From positions 124,001 through 188,000 of the forward strand of contig CAJQUW010009010.1 of assembly GCA_907163375.1 (NCBI GenBank): 64,000 nt of DNA, given 5' to 3'. Below the pieces are notes generated by a model. It searched no databases. It saw only the letters and a list, made by a program, of their open reading frames with translations, and was not told where the DNA came from. Source of the stretch: Prostheceraeus crozeri. Its lineage: Eukaryota > Platyhelminthes > Polycladida > Euryleptidae. This document shows, in pieces, positions 1 to 10,232 of the stretch; the first letter of the stretch is position 1; each line of letters starts with the position of its first letter. A program made the position numbers and the translations under genes.

Positions 1-2265
1 GAAAATGGTGGTGGTATTTTGGTATGCTATCGTCACTGCTTCACATCGTCACCATGTTCATGCTTCCTACCAAATCTGCACAATCGTAAGACCGAACTTC
101 TATACCAGGTGTGCGTAACCTTAAACATTTTTCGGCCGCCATTTTTTGAAGGCCGAAAGAATCACGGCCGCAGTTGATATGTGTGCAAACAACTAGGTCA
201 ATAGCCAATCCTTTTTATATTCCACCACTCAAATTAGCTTTCCATGATGAATGACGCAGTGAAAATCGCATAAAGGCCTACTTCGTAAAGAATGAGTTAG
301 TAAGTTAACCTATATGCGACCGACGGTCATTTTTGACTTGAAAATATTTTAAGCTTAAAGTATTATTAGCACTTGAAAAGTTGAAAGCATGTTTTTGCTA
401 GGGCAACCGAAGGAGAAAACACTTCACTACATACAAGATTCATTCATCATTCATTCATCACAGAGCCGGTCTATTCTGGGCATTCACTCGTATATGGGCC
501 TACGCATTTCTAGAACCTCGTATATAAGCCTGCCTACCTTACGTTATTATTGAAGTTATGAAGTGTCATATTATTGCTAATCATAGTTCTTTCGCAACAC
601 AAAACGTGAGCTTTACATTTAATGATAAATGTGAAATAAAAACACAGCTGAAATTTTAACATATTTCATTTATGAAAATACACAAAATCTGAATAGGTAG
701 AAATACAATATCTCGTAAAGAAATTACAACATCTTTCGATCCAATCCGTTGTTTCACACAAGCACACAACACTACCGCTGCAGAAACTGATCTAGCAGGC
801 ATCCCTATTCAGGTCATGGACTTGAAGCTAATGCGCGGACAATTCGAGCATACAATACAATTGTCCCTTTTGTTTCCTTTAGCTGATGACTCTAGCCATG
901 AATGCACATGAATGTAACCTCCCCAAAAATATTCTATTCATGAGTTAACGAACTGCTGCTTGAACGCCTTCATCGCGCCTGCGGGCGCGCATTTTTCCAA
1001 GCAGTATGGGCATAAAGGTGTTCGACAGTTACAAAGTGACTAGTATGCTACTATAGTGACGATTGTTTTTCGATTACCATGAACTCCAGAAATATTTGCA
1101 ATATTCTTTTTCATTTACTTCTCATTGTCACGGCCACAGGTTGCGCACCCCTGCTTTATGCTATGGAATAACCAATCACTTAGTTGTAAGATGGCGCGTG
1201 AAGGAGCTGATTGATTGGGGCAACATATTCCAGAATTCGGCAACTCACTTCACGCTTCGATATCTGTCAGGATGGCAATCAGAAGCGTTCCACCAAGCTC
1301 CTGTTGTACATTTGAGAGTTAACTACTAATTGGTACAATTTACTGCACGCATAGATGAGTTTCTGAAGTCCTAAAACATGAGAGTTCATGGTGATGACTG
1401 TGAGCTGACCCCTTGCCCAACTGGGGAATGAGCGTTTCCCCCCCCCATGGCGAAGTTTTTGAATATCTTTTAAACCAAGAAACCTACAGCTAGTTCTGCA
1501 TGTGATCAGCAATTATTGAAATTTTTCAGAATTTCATTGCTTTTAGCCTCATGGTCTGGAGAAAAGTTACCGAATTGAGTTATTTCTTCACTTACAGAAA
1601 CTAAATACTAAAATGTGCGATTTTAGTGCTATTTGAGTTGAACTGAATGTTTGAATCATTTAAACTTTGACATCATCTAATACAATGATGTAATCTCAGA
1701 GCGATTATCATCGTTTTATTAACCACCTTAACCAGATCTTAGAATTAGTGTATGGCATGTTAGTTTTTGTTGTCATTTCCCATTTAAAATATTGACCTAA
1801 AGGAAATTTGTTAAAAATTGGCGTTTATTTACCATTGACCCCCACCTTAGAAGTAAAACTTATGCTGTTTTTCTGAATCCCCTTTCAATGCGTATTCGAT
1901 TGATGTTTGGTTTTGGCAAAATTGATGCAATAGTTTGGGATATCCGTAGGGCCCCACAGGGCGCGTTCACCACCTCCCCAATGATACGAGGGCTAAAAGG
2001 CTGAAACAAAGAGTTTGCCAAATTTGTCATCAGCATGTCGTATCACGAACTGCTCCTGGTCTTTTCCTGGTTAAAACTGCATCGCGTGCCGTTAACTTAT
2101 TGAACACGTGTTCTATGCTCCACTTCAAATGTTTAGGAATTAGACCCTACCCTACCACAGAGATAAATTTTCCTTGCCTGCGTGTTTGGGTCCAGCAGAG
2201 ATGACTTTCCTCAATACCGATGGTCACGGCCAGGAGTAGTCTCGAGGGACAAGAAGACTAATTTT
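1..2265. other. No gene recognised
   Basis: AT-rich DNA without a convincing reading frame, RNA gene or repeat boundary. The few short open frames here have no recognisable motif and are treated as chance. Confidence 0.5.
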
Positions 2266-2818
2266 CCAATTAGTTTAGGAGCTACTGACGCTTTCTTCCT
2301 AAATTCACGCACAAATGACGCAATAGCATGGATTTGTAGATCTTGAAACGATGAATACAAAAATCAAATTTTTAAATGTCACAGCCAGTCGCTACAAAGC
2401 CTCTACAAAATGAGTAAATTTCATCTTTTGACTTAATTTTGGCGATGTTGCTCATTTTGTAGAGGCTCTCAAACATTAATTGCTGAATCACGTGACTTAC
2501 TTCAATTTTTATATCGCAGTTGATGTTCTGAACTCAATCATGTTTTAAATTTCTTGGCCTTCAGATAAATAGTTTCTTTTCTGCAAAAGAAAATGTACGA
2601 AAATTGCCAGGTGTTTCACAATCCATAGATGTTTCTTGAATTTTAGCGTTGGATTTCAATGGGAATCCTTTAACCCTACCTATATTCGGAAGCGACTGGC
2701 TGCGACACTCAAGAATTTGATTTTTGTATTCAGCGTTTCAAGATCTACAATTCCATGCTATTAAGCCCTTTGTGCGTGAATTTAGGAAGAAAGCGTCAGT
2801 AGTTCCCATCCTAATTGG
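2266..2818. repeat. Foldback (hairpin) repeat with 128-bp arms
   Basis: The arms at 2266-2393 and 2691-2818 are reverse complements with roughly 90% matching by eye; both contain the string CTACTGACGCTTTCTTCCTA in opposite orientation. Inside the loop a second, shorter inverted pair (about 2397-2417 and 2450-2470, containing CTCATTTTGTAGAGGC) would form a nested stem. There is no coding capacity. It is probably a foldback MITE; the superfamily is unknown because no clear target duplication was found. Confidence 0.75.
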
Positions 2819-2849
2819 ACGTAATGCACATTCAAGCCTGAATTATGAC

Positions 2850-3200
2850 TGTCTAGAACATTGATGCCACATGAAAACGCACAAAGTCAGGAAATTTAGA
2901 TCGTGAAGAGTCGAGCGGTGTGAACGATATTTCCATTTGATGAATTCATCACTAAGAAAAATTGAATTAAAGATGTATACTTTTCATTTGGCAAGCCTGT
3001 CTGCAATCTGACCGTTCGTGAGTTCTCTCGTAAACTTCTGCAATGCGCACGTTTGACCTATCCCACAAGTTAAAAAGCGACGAATATCTATGTCAATCCC
3101 TACTGCTTGCTGCCATTGCATGAAATGGCTGGGATGGGGTTATGTCCGCTCTAGACGAACCCAAACGCAAGTGAATCTATATCTGTAGACCCTACTCCTA
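2850..3200 (+). repeat. Dispersed repeat R1, copy 1
   Basis: Aligns collinearly by eye, at about 70-75%, with 6765-7100. Shared landmarks are an ATATTTCCATTTGA string, a CTGTCTGCAATCTGACCGTT-like string, an AATGCGC.CGTTTGACC string and ATATCTATGTCAATC. A shorter third copy lies near 42230-42410. No protein is encoded; it is probably an old, inactive mobile element or a local duplication. Confidence 0.6.
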
Positions 3201-3640
3201 TTACATGCGGTTTCATTGAATTCTAATCATTTAGTGCATCTCATGAGCTCCAAGTACTACATAATCTGTATAATGCAATGAAAATATTCTAGATATGGAG
3301 AAATTTTAAGATAGGTATGCCTACAGGCAACTACAGGGCGACTGAAAATTTTGAATGCTTAATTACTACTTACTAATTTTGAATCACAAGAAGAGTTATT
3401 GAAGCATCGACTTCAAATACACGGATCATCAGCAGAAACCCCTTGAGACGCGTGAAACGCTTTGCGAATGATGCGAATTAAACACATTAAACTTTTCAAA
3501 GGAAATTACCTTTTGAAGCATCTTAACTTTAAGTGGACTCTTGACAATGCATTTTATGCCAAACGGCAAGAAGCATCCTTTCTTTAGATTCTATCATTCA
3601 TACTCTTTCTAATTCAAGTAACAGTAAATAGAATAATGAA

Positions 3641-3725
3641 ATATTGAGTTACATCCTCAGTTGAAAAATGCAAGCAAACTTGAATAGCTGATGTTTCATC
3701 CAATATCAAGAATGATCATCAGTCC
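3641..3725 (+). repeat. Dispersed repeat R2, copy 1
   Basis: About 85 bp similar to 6231-6315; both contain CAGTTGAA and TTTCATCCAATATCA. It ends directly at the left boundary of the 3728-6032 element. No coding capacity. Confidence 0.55.
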
Positions 3726-4156
3726 TAAACTGTAAATCGCTGGATACGAAAATTACATACAAACATATACCAAATTCACATACAAGTTGAAACTAACATT
3801 TGATACGAGATTCTCGTATGTTTACAGAGATCTGGTATGTCTTTCATACGACAGCTCACTAACTTTCGTATGTGATTGGTAAGAAGCGATACAAACTATT
3901 CTATCTGTAATTGGCTACTGTTTTACAAAGAAATACGAGTTGTTGGTGTGTTTTATATACGAGACCAGATGCAAATTCATCATCATTCGTATGCCTCTGG
4001 TATGTAGAGCTTCAAGTCACATAGCAGCAAATATGTATGTGTTTCGTATGAAGAGCAAAAAATATGTATATATACCATACTTCTGTCAAATAACTTTTTT
4101 CAGTCATACCAGTCATGAATATTTCTTTGTGACAGTGTGGTTTTTAACTACACCAT

Positions 4157-4283
4157 TCGGCATTCAAGTTTGACAAACCGGCAATCAACTTTGACAAACC
4201 GGCATTCAACTTTGACAAACTGGCAATCAACTTTGACAAACCGGCAATCAACTTTGACAAACCGGCATTCAACTTTGTCAAAC
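4157..4283 (+). repeat. Left terminal 21-bp tandem array
   Basis: Six consecutive 21-bp units, differing at one to three positions (CCGGCAATCAACTTTGACAAA versus CCGGCATTCAACTTTGACAAA, etc.). A 62-residue open frame across it is only the translated repeat. The period equals two helical turns, suggesting repeated transposase sites on one DNA face. Confidence 0.9.
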
Positions 4284-4571
4284 TTTTTTGGCACGGTCTA
4301 TACTTTTATCAACTTTGAGAAGTAACTATATTGATTTTTCATTAATCAATTATATCTAATCACTAAATTAGCTATCTAAATTAAGTATATCTAATCACTA
4401 AATTAACAACATATGCAATTAATACTTAATTACAATTTCAGCTTCATCTCATCAAACCCACTGGTTTTATAATTCAATTTCAATGGTATTCTAACTCTAA
4501 AGAGAGGAGAAATTCTTTCAACTCTGAAGAACTTTACTTCTGCAACGTTGGGCAACAGACGGTTATGGAAG

Positions 4572-5215
4572 TCACTGTAAAGGCTCTCTTGCCACGCACT
4601 TTGCTGCAACACGGTCTACCTCTTGATAGAATCCTCGAATTTTTTCACGTGTTAGTTCTTGGAAACTCTGAGGTACCAACTGCAAAAGACGACCTTCTCT
4701 ATATGCAGCTAGAGATTGTCCAGCTTCACGTGCATTTTCAGTATCCAACTCTGGCTGAAATTCTCGCAGCTGACGTTTGATGCAGGCTTTGAGGACACTG
4801 AAGCACCCCTCCACTGGGTTGAGCTGGGGTGAGTAAGGAGCATCGAATCTCCGAATCTCGTGCTGCTGCTGGACTCCAATAAAATTGTCACCACATCTAT
4901 GCAATGGGGTATTGTCCATATAAATGACACAAGCCTCACCTCCAATTAAAGCAGACAATTCTGTCATGAACTCCGCGAAGTGAGCCGCCGCTCCACCAAC
5001 ATAGGCCTCGTGGTGAATGATTGCACCACTGTCATCAACGGCTAAAATGATGTTGATATTCTTTCCCCGACAGTTACGAATCCTCGTCATTGCTCGGGAA
5101 CCAATTCGGCTCCTTCCTTGAGTTCGTCTGGTGTATAAATCAACGACTGTTTGTTAGCAACTTCTGAAATGTAAGATTCTTTCAATGCACCACGCTCACT
5201 CAGTTCAATCCAGTG
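4572..5215 (-). pseudogene. Broken IS630/Tc1-family transposase (DDE_3-type)
   Basis: Cuts and pastes the surrounding element in members of this family. A 172-codon open frame (4572-5090) holds the C-terminal half of the catalytic domain: an ILAVDDSG strand, a YMDN motif with the second catalytic Asp, and PYSPQLNPVEGCFSVLK with the final acidic residue. The same frame continues upstream as YTRRTQGRSRIGSRA, typical of the strand after the first catalytic Asp. Further upstream, to about 5215, protein-like sequence is in another frame, so one frameshift lies near 5130. No N-terminal helix-turn-helix domain fits in the 120 bp left before the right array, and the first catalytic Asp is not visible. 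Presumably inactive, possibly an internal-deletion derivative. Confidence 0.8.
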
Positions 5216-5334
5216 GAGGGATTACACAGCGATTTTTATGAGTACTTGAAATTTTCAAATGCGTAATCAACATACACTGTAATTAATTGAAAAAGTTGAT
5301 AAAAGTATATCACTACGTCTACATGCCAAAACAT

Positions 5335-5424
5335 TTTGTCAAAGTTGAATGCCGGTTTGTCAAAGTTGAATGCCGGTTTGTCAAAGTTGATCGCCGGTTT
5401 GTCAAACTTGAATGCCGAATGGTA
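5335..5424 (-). repeat. Right terminal 21-bp tandem array (inverted)
   Basis: Four 21-bp units in the opposite orientation to the left array (TTTGTCAAAGTTGAATGCCGG and variants), ending at the transposon terminus. Confidence 0.9.
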
Positions 5425-6090
5425 TAGATTAGATATATTGTGAATTTGATCCTCTACTAGTATATCGCCGTTTCTACTTGCCTAATAGCATTAACAGGAC
5501 GCTTATCTAACTCTACATACATGTAATGATCCAAGTTGATTAACATCAATTCATTCAAACGATATCTTTTGTACAACCATGCTGACTTATATATCTCAAA
5601 CATAGCTATTTTTGCGTTCATGAATTATAAAGTGCTTTTATTTCGGATTGATAATATGCTTAGTTTCAAAATTACATAATGACATAATGCATAGTTGTTG
5701 ATGGTTAAATTCTTATTGATTATTCGTGAAATGCCTTAGACTTACATGTATTAAAATCGAATTCAGTATTGCAAGTTTGACTATTAAAAGTCATTATCTC
5801 ACTACTTACAAAATAGTAGTTACATTAGTGTGATCTTTATTGACAAAATGCCTTAAATCAACATATTCTAGACATCATTAATGCTTTCCTTTAACATTGT
5901 GATGGTATGGCTTTAACATGCAAAGCACATTTGAAATAACATACAAAAAGCATACAGATGGACACAGAAATACACCAAAAACATATTTTGGTTTATCCAT
6001 CGTATGTGATTGGTATTGAGCGATGTACAGTGTAGTTTACATCTCACAACTTCCTATTTGAGGTTGCTGCCATGCCCGAGTCAATTTTAG

Positions 6091-6417
6091 ATTGACAAGT
6101 TAGTAAGATTTCGACGGGGATTCATTAAACATCAATTTAAACACGCTGCTGGTAAATCGCCTAACTTAGTGCGCCTGCAATAACAAATAAATGCTGCATT
6201 TTGCAAAGACAATTTAAATAGAGCAATTAAATATTGAGGTCCATCTTCAGTTGAAGTGTGGGAACAGACCTGAACAGCTGCTATTTCATCCAATATCAGG
6301 AATCATTAGCAGACGTAGTTTATATCCCTCAACATCTACTAACTTAGGCGATTTGCCAGTAGTGTGTTTAAAGTGATGTCTAATGAATGCCCGTCGAAAT
6401 TTCACTAACTTGCCAAT
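6091..6417. mobile_element. Foldback MITE with 80-bp arms
   Basis: Inverted arms at 6091-6170 and 6338-6417 share ATTGRCAAGTTAGT at the outer end and GGTAAATCGCCTAACTTAG-like sequence at the inner end. The loop (about 165 bp) contains repeat R2 copy 2. There is no coding capacity. Confidence 0.7.
6231..6315 (+). repeat. Dispersed repeat R2, copy 2
   Basis: Similar to 3641-3725 over about 85 bp; it lies within the loop of the 6091-6417 foldback. Confidence 0.55.
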
Positions 6418-6764
6418 TGCAAATTTCAGGCTTCAATAGACAGGCCATCTATGGTGTTTCATTAGAAGCTATTATGCTACATTGCTATTGTCAAATTGTC
6501 AATTACTTAAATTAGAATTCAACAGGTTTGAAGAAAATTCAATACAAAACAAACAAAAATAAAGATTCTGCGAAGCAATTCGAGAAATATCAAGCGAATA
6601 TTCCATTATGAAAGGAAGGACTTTTTTGAGTGTTAATTTTATATGTGTGGTTGAATGAAGAAGCATCATATTCATTTCTGGAAAAACAGTAATCTCCATG
6701 AGATAATCGAATCGTCTTAACATCAGTCACGCACGAACCGCGTGGGCGACAAACTAGAAATTGA

Positions 6765-7100
6765 CACCACATTCATTGACCGTACACAGTCAGTACATTT
6801 AGATCCTGAGGAGGCGAACGTCGTGAATAATATTTCCATTTGACGAATTTGTCATGAAGCAAAATTAAGTGAAAGATAATACTTTCAACTTCACACACCG
6901 GTCTGTAATCTGACCGTTGGAAGTTATGGGTTCTCTGATAAGAGATGCTTGTGCAATGCGCGCGTTTGACCGATCATACAATCCAAAGAGAGGCAAATAT
7001 CTATGTCAATCTCTATCGCTTGCTACCATTGCATGCAATGTTTCGGATAGGATTATATCCGTTAGACTTACCCACACGCAATCGAATCTATCTCTGTTTC
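6765..7100 (+). repeat. Dispersed repeat R1, copy 2
   Basis: Collinear with 2850-3200 and, over its first part (GACACCACATT... to CTGACCGTT), with 42230-42410. Small open frames inside are not conserved between copies. Confidence 0.6.
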
Positions 7101-8315
7101 AATTGCAGTTATCTGTTTCCTTTAGTAGGCTATTTTCAGACGTTTTTTATAACTAGAGCATTTGCTTTGTAGTGTACGAGTATTTTCGATATTTTTGTAC
7201 CAAGTTCGAGTATATAACAAGCCCTATGGAAACTCGCTTTAAGACGGTTTTGTCTTCTGTGCATAAAAGTAGATAACTTTCAAGCGTGAGCTAGAGTTCC
7301 AATATTCAGGGAAGTGCTTTCGCAACACAAACCACATTCAATTTTCAACTGAATGATCAGAAATTGCTGAGTGTGTTGTCGGCTATGAACTTGAACAGTG
7401 GAAGCTTTTTAGGTTTGACCGATCAACAAGCTGATCATCCGTTTCATATCAGTCAGAGACATTTCAACTACAGAATGACATCACCGTTCGCAGCATTGAC
7501 GCATCGAGCTCATCGCTGACCTTTCAGCAGAAGAATTACCGAAATGAGGTGAAACGTTCCAGTTTCAAATTCAATTTGTCATATCAACAGCACAATGAAG
7601 ACAAAATCTGAGGTGATTTCAACCAAATCAATGTCGATCTGCAGCTACAGGTATAAAACTTCCAAATCGAGTGCAACATTGTCTTTTAAAATGAAAATAT
7701 CGTAACTGAAATTCGAATATGTAATACAGATTAATCTTGGCTATACGTGAAAGCTGAAGAGATAGCAGATGAGCATCTCAGCTTCATAGAACATCAGAAA
7801 AAAGCATCGAAATCCAGACGTAACTCGAATTTGCCCGCCACACAATGAGACTGCTTCTATGAATCAAATATTGCCGTTTAGATAACTATAGAGCAGTCAA
7901 CTGCAAGCTTTGTTCCTGCTTTGTACCAGGTCATGAATGGTCTACTAGGTTATAAAGTCACCGTTTTCTGCTGCAGAATACAAAGAATTCAAATGTGAAA
8001 ATTATAAAAGTAATATATACAATCCTAATGCATTCCGCCTAAGCTTACAAGAACTTTGATGAGATCCGAATAAATTTCTTATTAGGTTCTTACTATTTAC
8101 ACAAAATTATTAGTTGAGCAATTCATTGTAATTGAAAAGCTTAGTTTTGCTTATCTAAACAAAGCAAAACTGAGGGAAAGAGCGTAAAGACGGAAATAAC
8201 AACTAACAAGTGAGGGCTGGAGCAAGTATCGTGAACAACATGAAGATGTCTGCCTTCGTGATAACGATCGAGAAGTCTTGGAATGCATTCTTCCATGGTT
8301 AGGAATCATTACACA
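7101..8315. other. No gene recognised
   Basis: About 1.2 kb of AT-rich sequence; no coding signal, RNA gene or clear repeat boundary seen. Confidence 0.5.
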
Positions 8316-8319
8316 TTAA

Positions 8320-9221
8320 CCCTCAGAGACTTGAGGGGAGGTCCAGTGGACCCCTGAGCCACATTTTTCTATTTCATTTTTTACGCTGACGATATGTCAA
8401 CCACTCAAGCCCATACAAAATCATCATTTCTGACAGTGAATCTGCATGTGTTATTTCATTTCAATTGAATCAGTAGAAGTATGCCAGATAGGCCAAGGGG
8501 GTCCACTGGACCCCCCTCACGTCTCAGAGGGTGTAGAAATTCCATCACAAAATTTTTGTAATTAGATGAAAAATGATTTCGAACATGTCCACGATGGTGT
8601 CCACGATGGTGAAAGTCATTTATTCATTGTTTGCATCATGCTCGTAGATGTGCAATGTGTTGGAAGATCGCAAAATGTGAATATTTTGAAATGAAAGCTA
8701 TCATTATATTCATAGTTGAGCACCAAAAACTGACTGATGACAAACTTTTCGCAGCAGTAATGAAACGTTTGAGATCTTCACAGCTGTTTTTGGTTCTAGA
8801 AGTACAGCAATTTTGATTCATTTTAGGTCTATTTCTCATAGCTTTGGATAAATTTGAAGGAATCTACAAATGGAAAGGATTAGCTGCATGAATTAAATCA
8901 ATTTCATCAAAATCAACTATCTGAGGCTTTATGGTGACACAAAATATCGTAAAGCCGCCTCCTAGTACAAATGATGCTGTAGTAAATGTGGTTGACTTAC
9001 AAAAACACCATATTTTCGCACGTGTTTATTGAGAAGGCTGAAAGTCACTCAAGGGATTCGTTATACTGACCTGTTACACGCAAACATCATTGTTTTACTT
9101 AAAATCAACTTTCCTAATGTTTTGATATCGATTTAAGCAGGTAAACTAAGAATATGTTAAAGGGGTCCTCTAGACCCCTCTCAGGTCTCAGAGGGTGTGA
9201 AAAAGCTCAGGTCTCTGAGGG
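8320..9221 (+). mobile_element. piggyBac-type MITE, copy 1
   Basis: Bounded by TTAA on both sides (8316-8319 and 9222-9225), the piggyBac target duplication. The terminal inverted repeat is CCCTCAGAGACYTGAG. Near each end the sequence repeats a palindromic GGGGTCCASTGGACCCC block followed by another CTCAGAGGG box facing the terminus, so each end is a miniature inverted-repeat unit. No transposase is encoded in 902 bp; presumably mobilised in trans. Copies 2-4 in this window share the full interior. Confidence 0.85.
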
Positions 9222-9225
9222 TTAA

Positions 9226-10149
9226 TGTCGAAGGATCTCATGATCGATATGCTTTATGAAATCTATTGATGTTGATTTGATTGCATTCATTTGCATTGCA
9301 AGTTTATATAGACACAGTGGAACAGAGAATATCATGCATCGATTGATAGATAAAACGATCATTGGTACATCAGCTTAGCCCAAAGCTTTGATCTGTTTAG
9401 CTCAGAGGATGCGCACCTGCCTCATCAGTCATCATTACACAAGTATAGCTGACAAATACGTGCAGTGTCGGTTCCGTAAGCCATATTGCATCCATCCAAC
9501 CAATCGGTTGAGCAGTCCATTTCATTCCCCAATTGCTAATAGAATATATGCAGGACTTTCTAAGGACGTGCAGTCATTCGAAAAGACCAGTCATTTGGAA
9601 AAAAGAAGAATGATGCAGATGTTTCTCGACCTAGAAAACCCTGGAAGAGTGATATCACAGCGTGTTCTACTCATTTTATTAGTCAAGATATTGCAATTCT
9701 AGTTTCAAGTGGCGGCCATCTTAGATTTTTGCTTATCAGCCCCGCGGGCCTCCTCCAAGTTGTGTGCGGTGGTTTTTGAAAACGTTGGATCCATTTCTAA
9801 CACCAATCAAAGTTAAAAAGTTATCAGAATGTGCAAAATTCTTCTAATTTTTGACATATTCCCGCCCTGCTATATAAGCAGTTTGAATGATTTTGTCTAA
9901 ATAGGATAAAAGAATAATGAAAAACGCTGGGTCTTTATTGCCTTCATTGTTTCATTGTGTATTTGGAACGATATTACTGCAGTTAAGTTGGTAAAGACCA
10001 GCAGTGTACGCATTCTAGCCGGTAAAAATGCTCTTGAAATGACTGCTGCACCTTCATAACATTATAAATCTTGAAAGGACAAAACTCGTTCTTGACTGGT
10101 CAAACCTAGCAGTAGAAGTAAATTTATTGAGTCAATGAAAATCATTTAT
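9226..10149. other. No gene recognised
   Basis: A 104-codon open frame on the plus strand (9388-9702) has no recognisable motif and is not supported. The interval may include the 3' untranslated region of the LINE to its right. Confidence 0.4.
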
Positions 10150-10232
10150 AAGTACACCGATGCAGTAATCACAATTATAATGAAAAAATAAGGAGAACGT
10201 GAACACATGAATACACGCAAAAATTTGTTAAG

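Larger units (their letters stand above)
4151..5424 (-). mobile_element. Tc1/IS630-type DNA transposon with 21-bp-repeat terminal arrays, nested
   Basis: Starts YACCATTCGGCATTCAAGTT at both ends in inverted orientation and is flanked by TA (4149-4150 and 5425-5426). The termini are tandem arrays of a 21-bp unit (CCGGCAATCAACTTTGACAAA), six units on the left and four on the right. Beyond the arrays the inverted similarity continues (ATACTTTTATCAACTTT on the left, mirrored on the right). It encodes a broken IS630/Tc1-superfamily transposase on the minus strand. It sits inside the copy A element, so it is the younger insertion. Confidence 0.85.
3728..6032 (-). mobile_element. TA-flanked MITE family 'A/B/C', copy A, interrupted by a Tc1-like transposon
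   Basis: The termini are inverted (left AACTGTAAATCGCT, right end reading inward CACTGTACATCGCT) and each is preceded by TA, consistent with a TA target duplication. Without the nested 4151-5424 insertion the element is about 1.03 kb and collinear, in reverse orientation, with copy B (20528-21566). The interior is rich in short GGTATG/CATACGA motifs. No transposase of its own is seen, so it is probably a non-autonomous derivative mobilised by a TA-targeting (Tc1/mariner-type) enzyme. Confidence 0.75.

Noticed and set aside
4137..4325. Open frame coding for a repetitive protein
   Set aside because: It is the translated terminal 21-bp array; the right array, in inverted orientation, shows the DNA rather than the protein is repeated.
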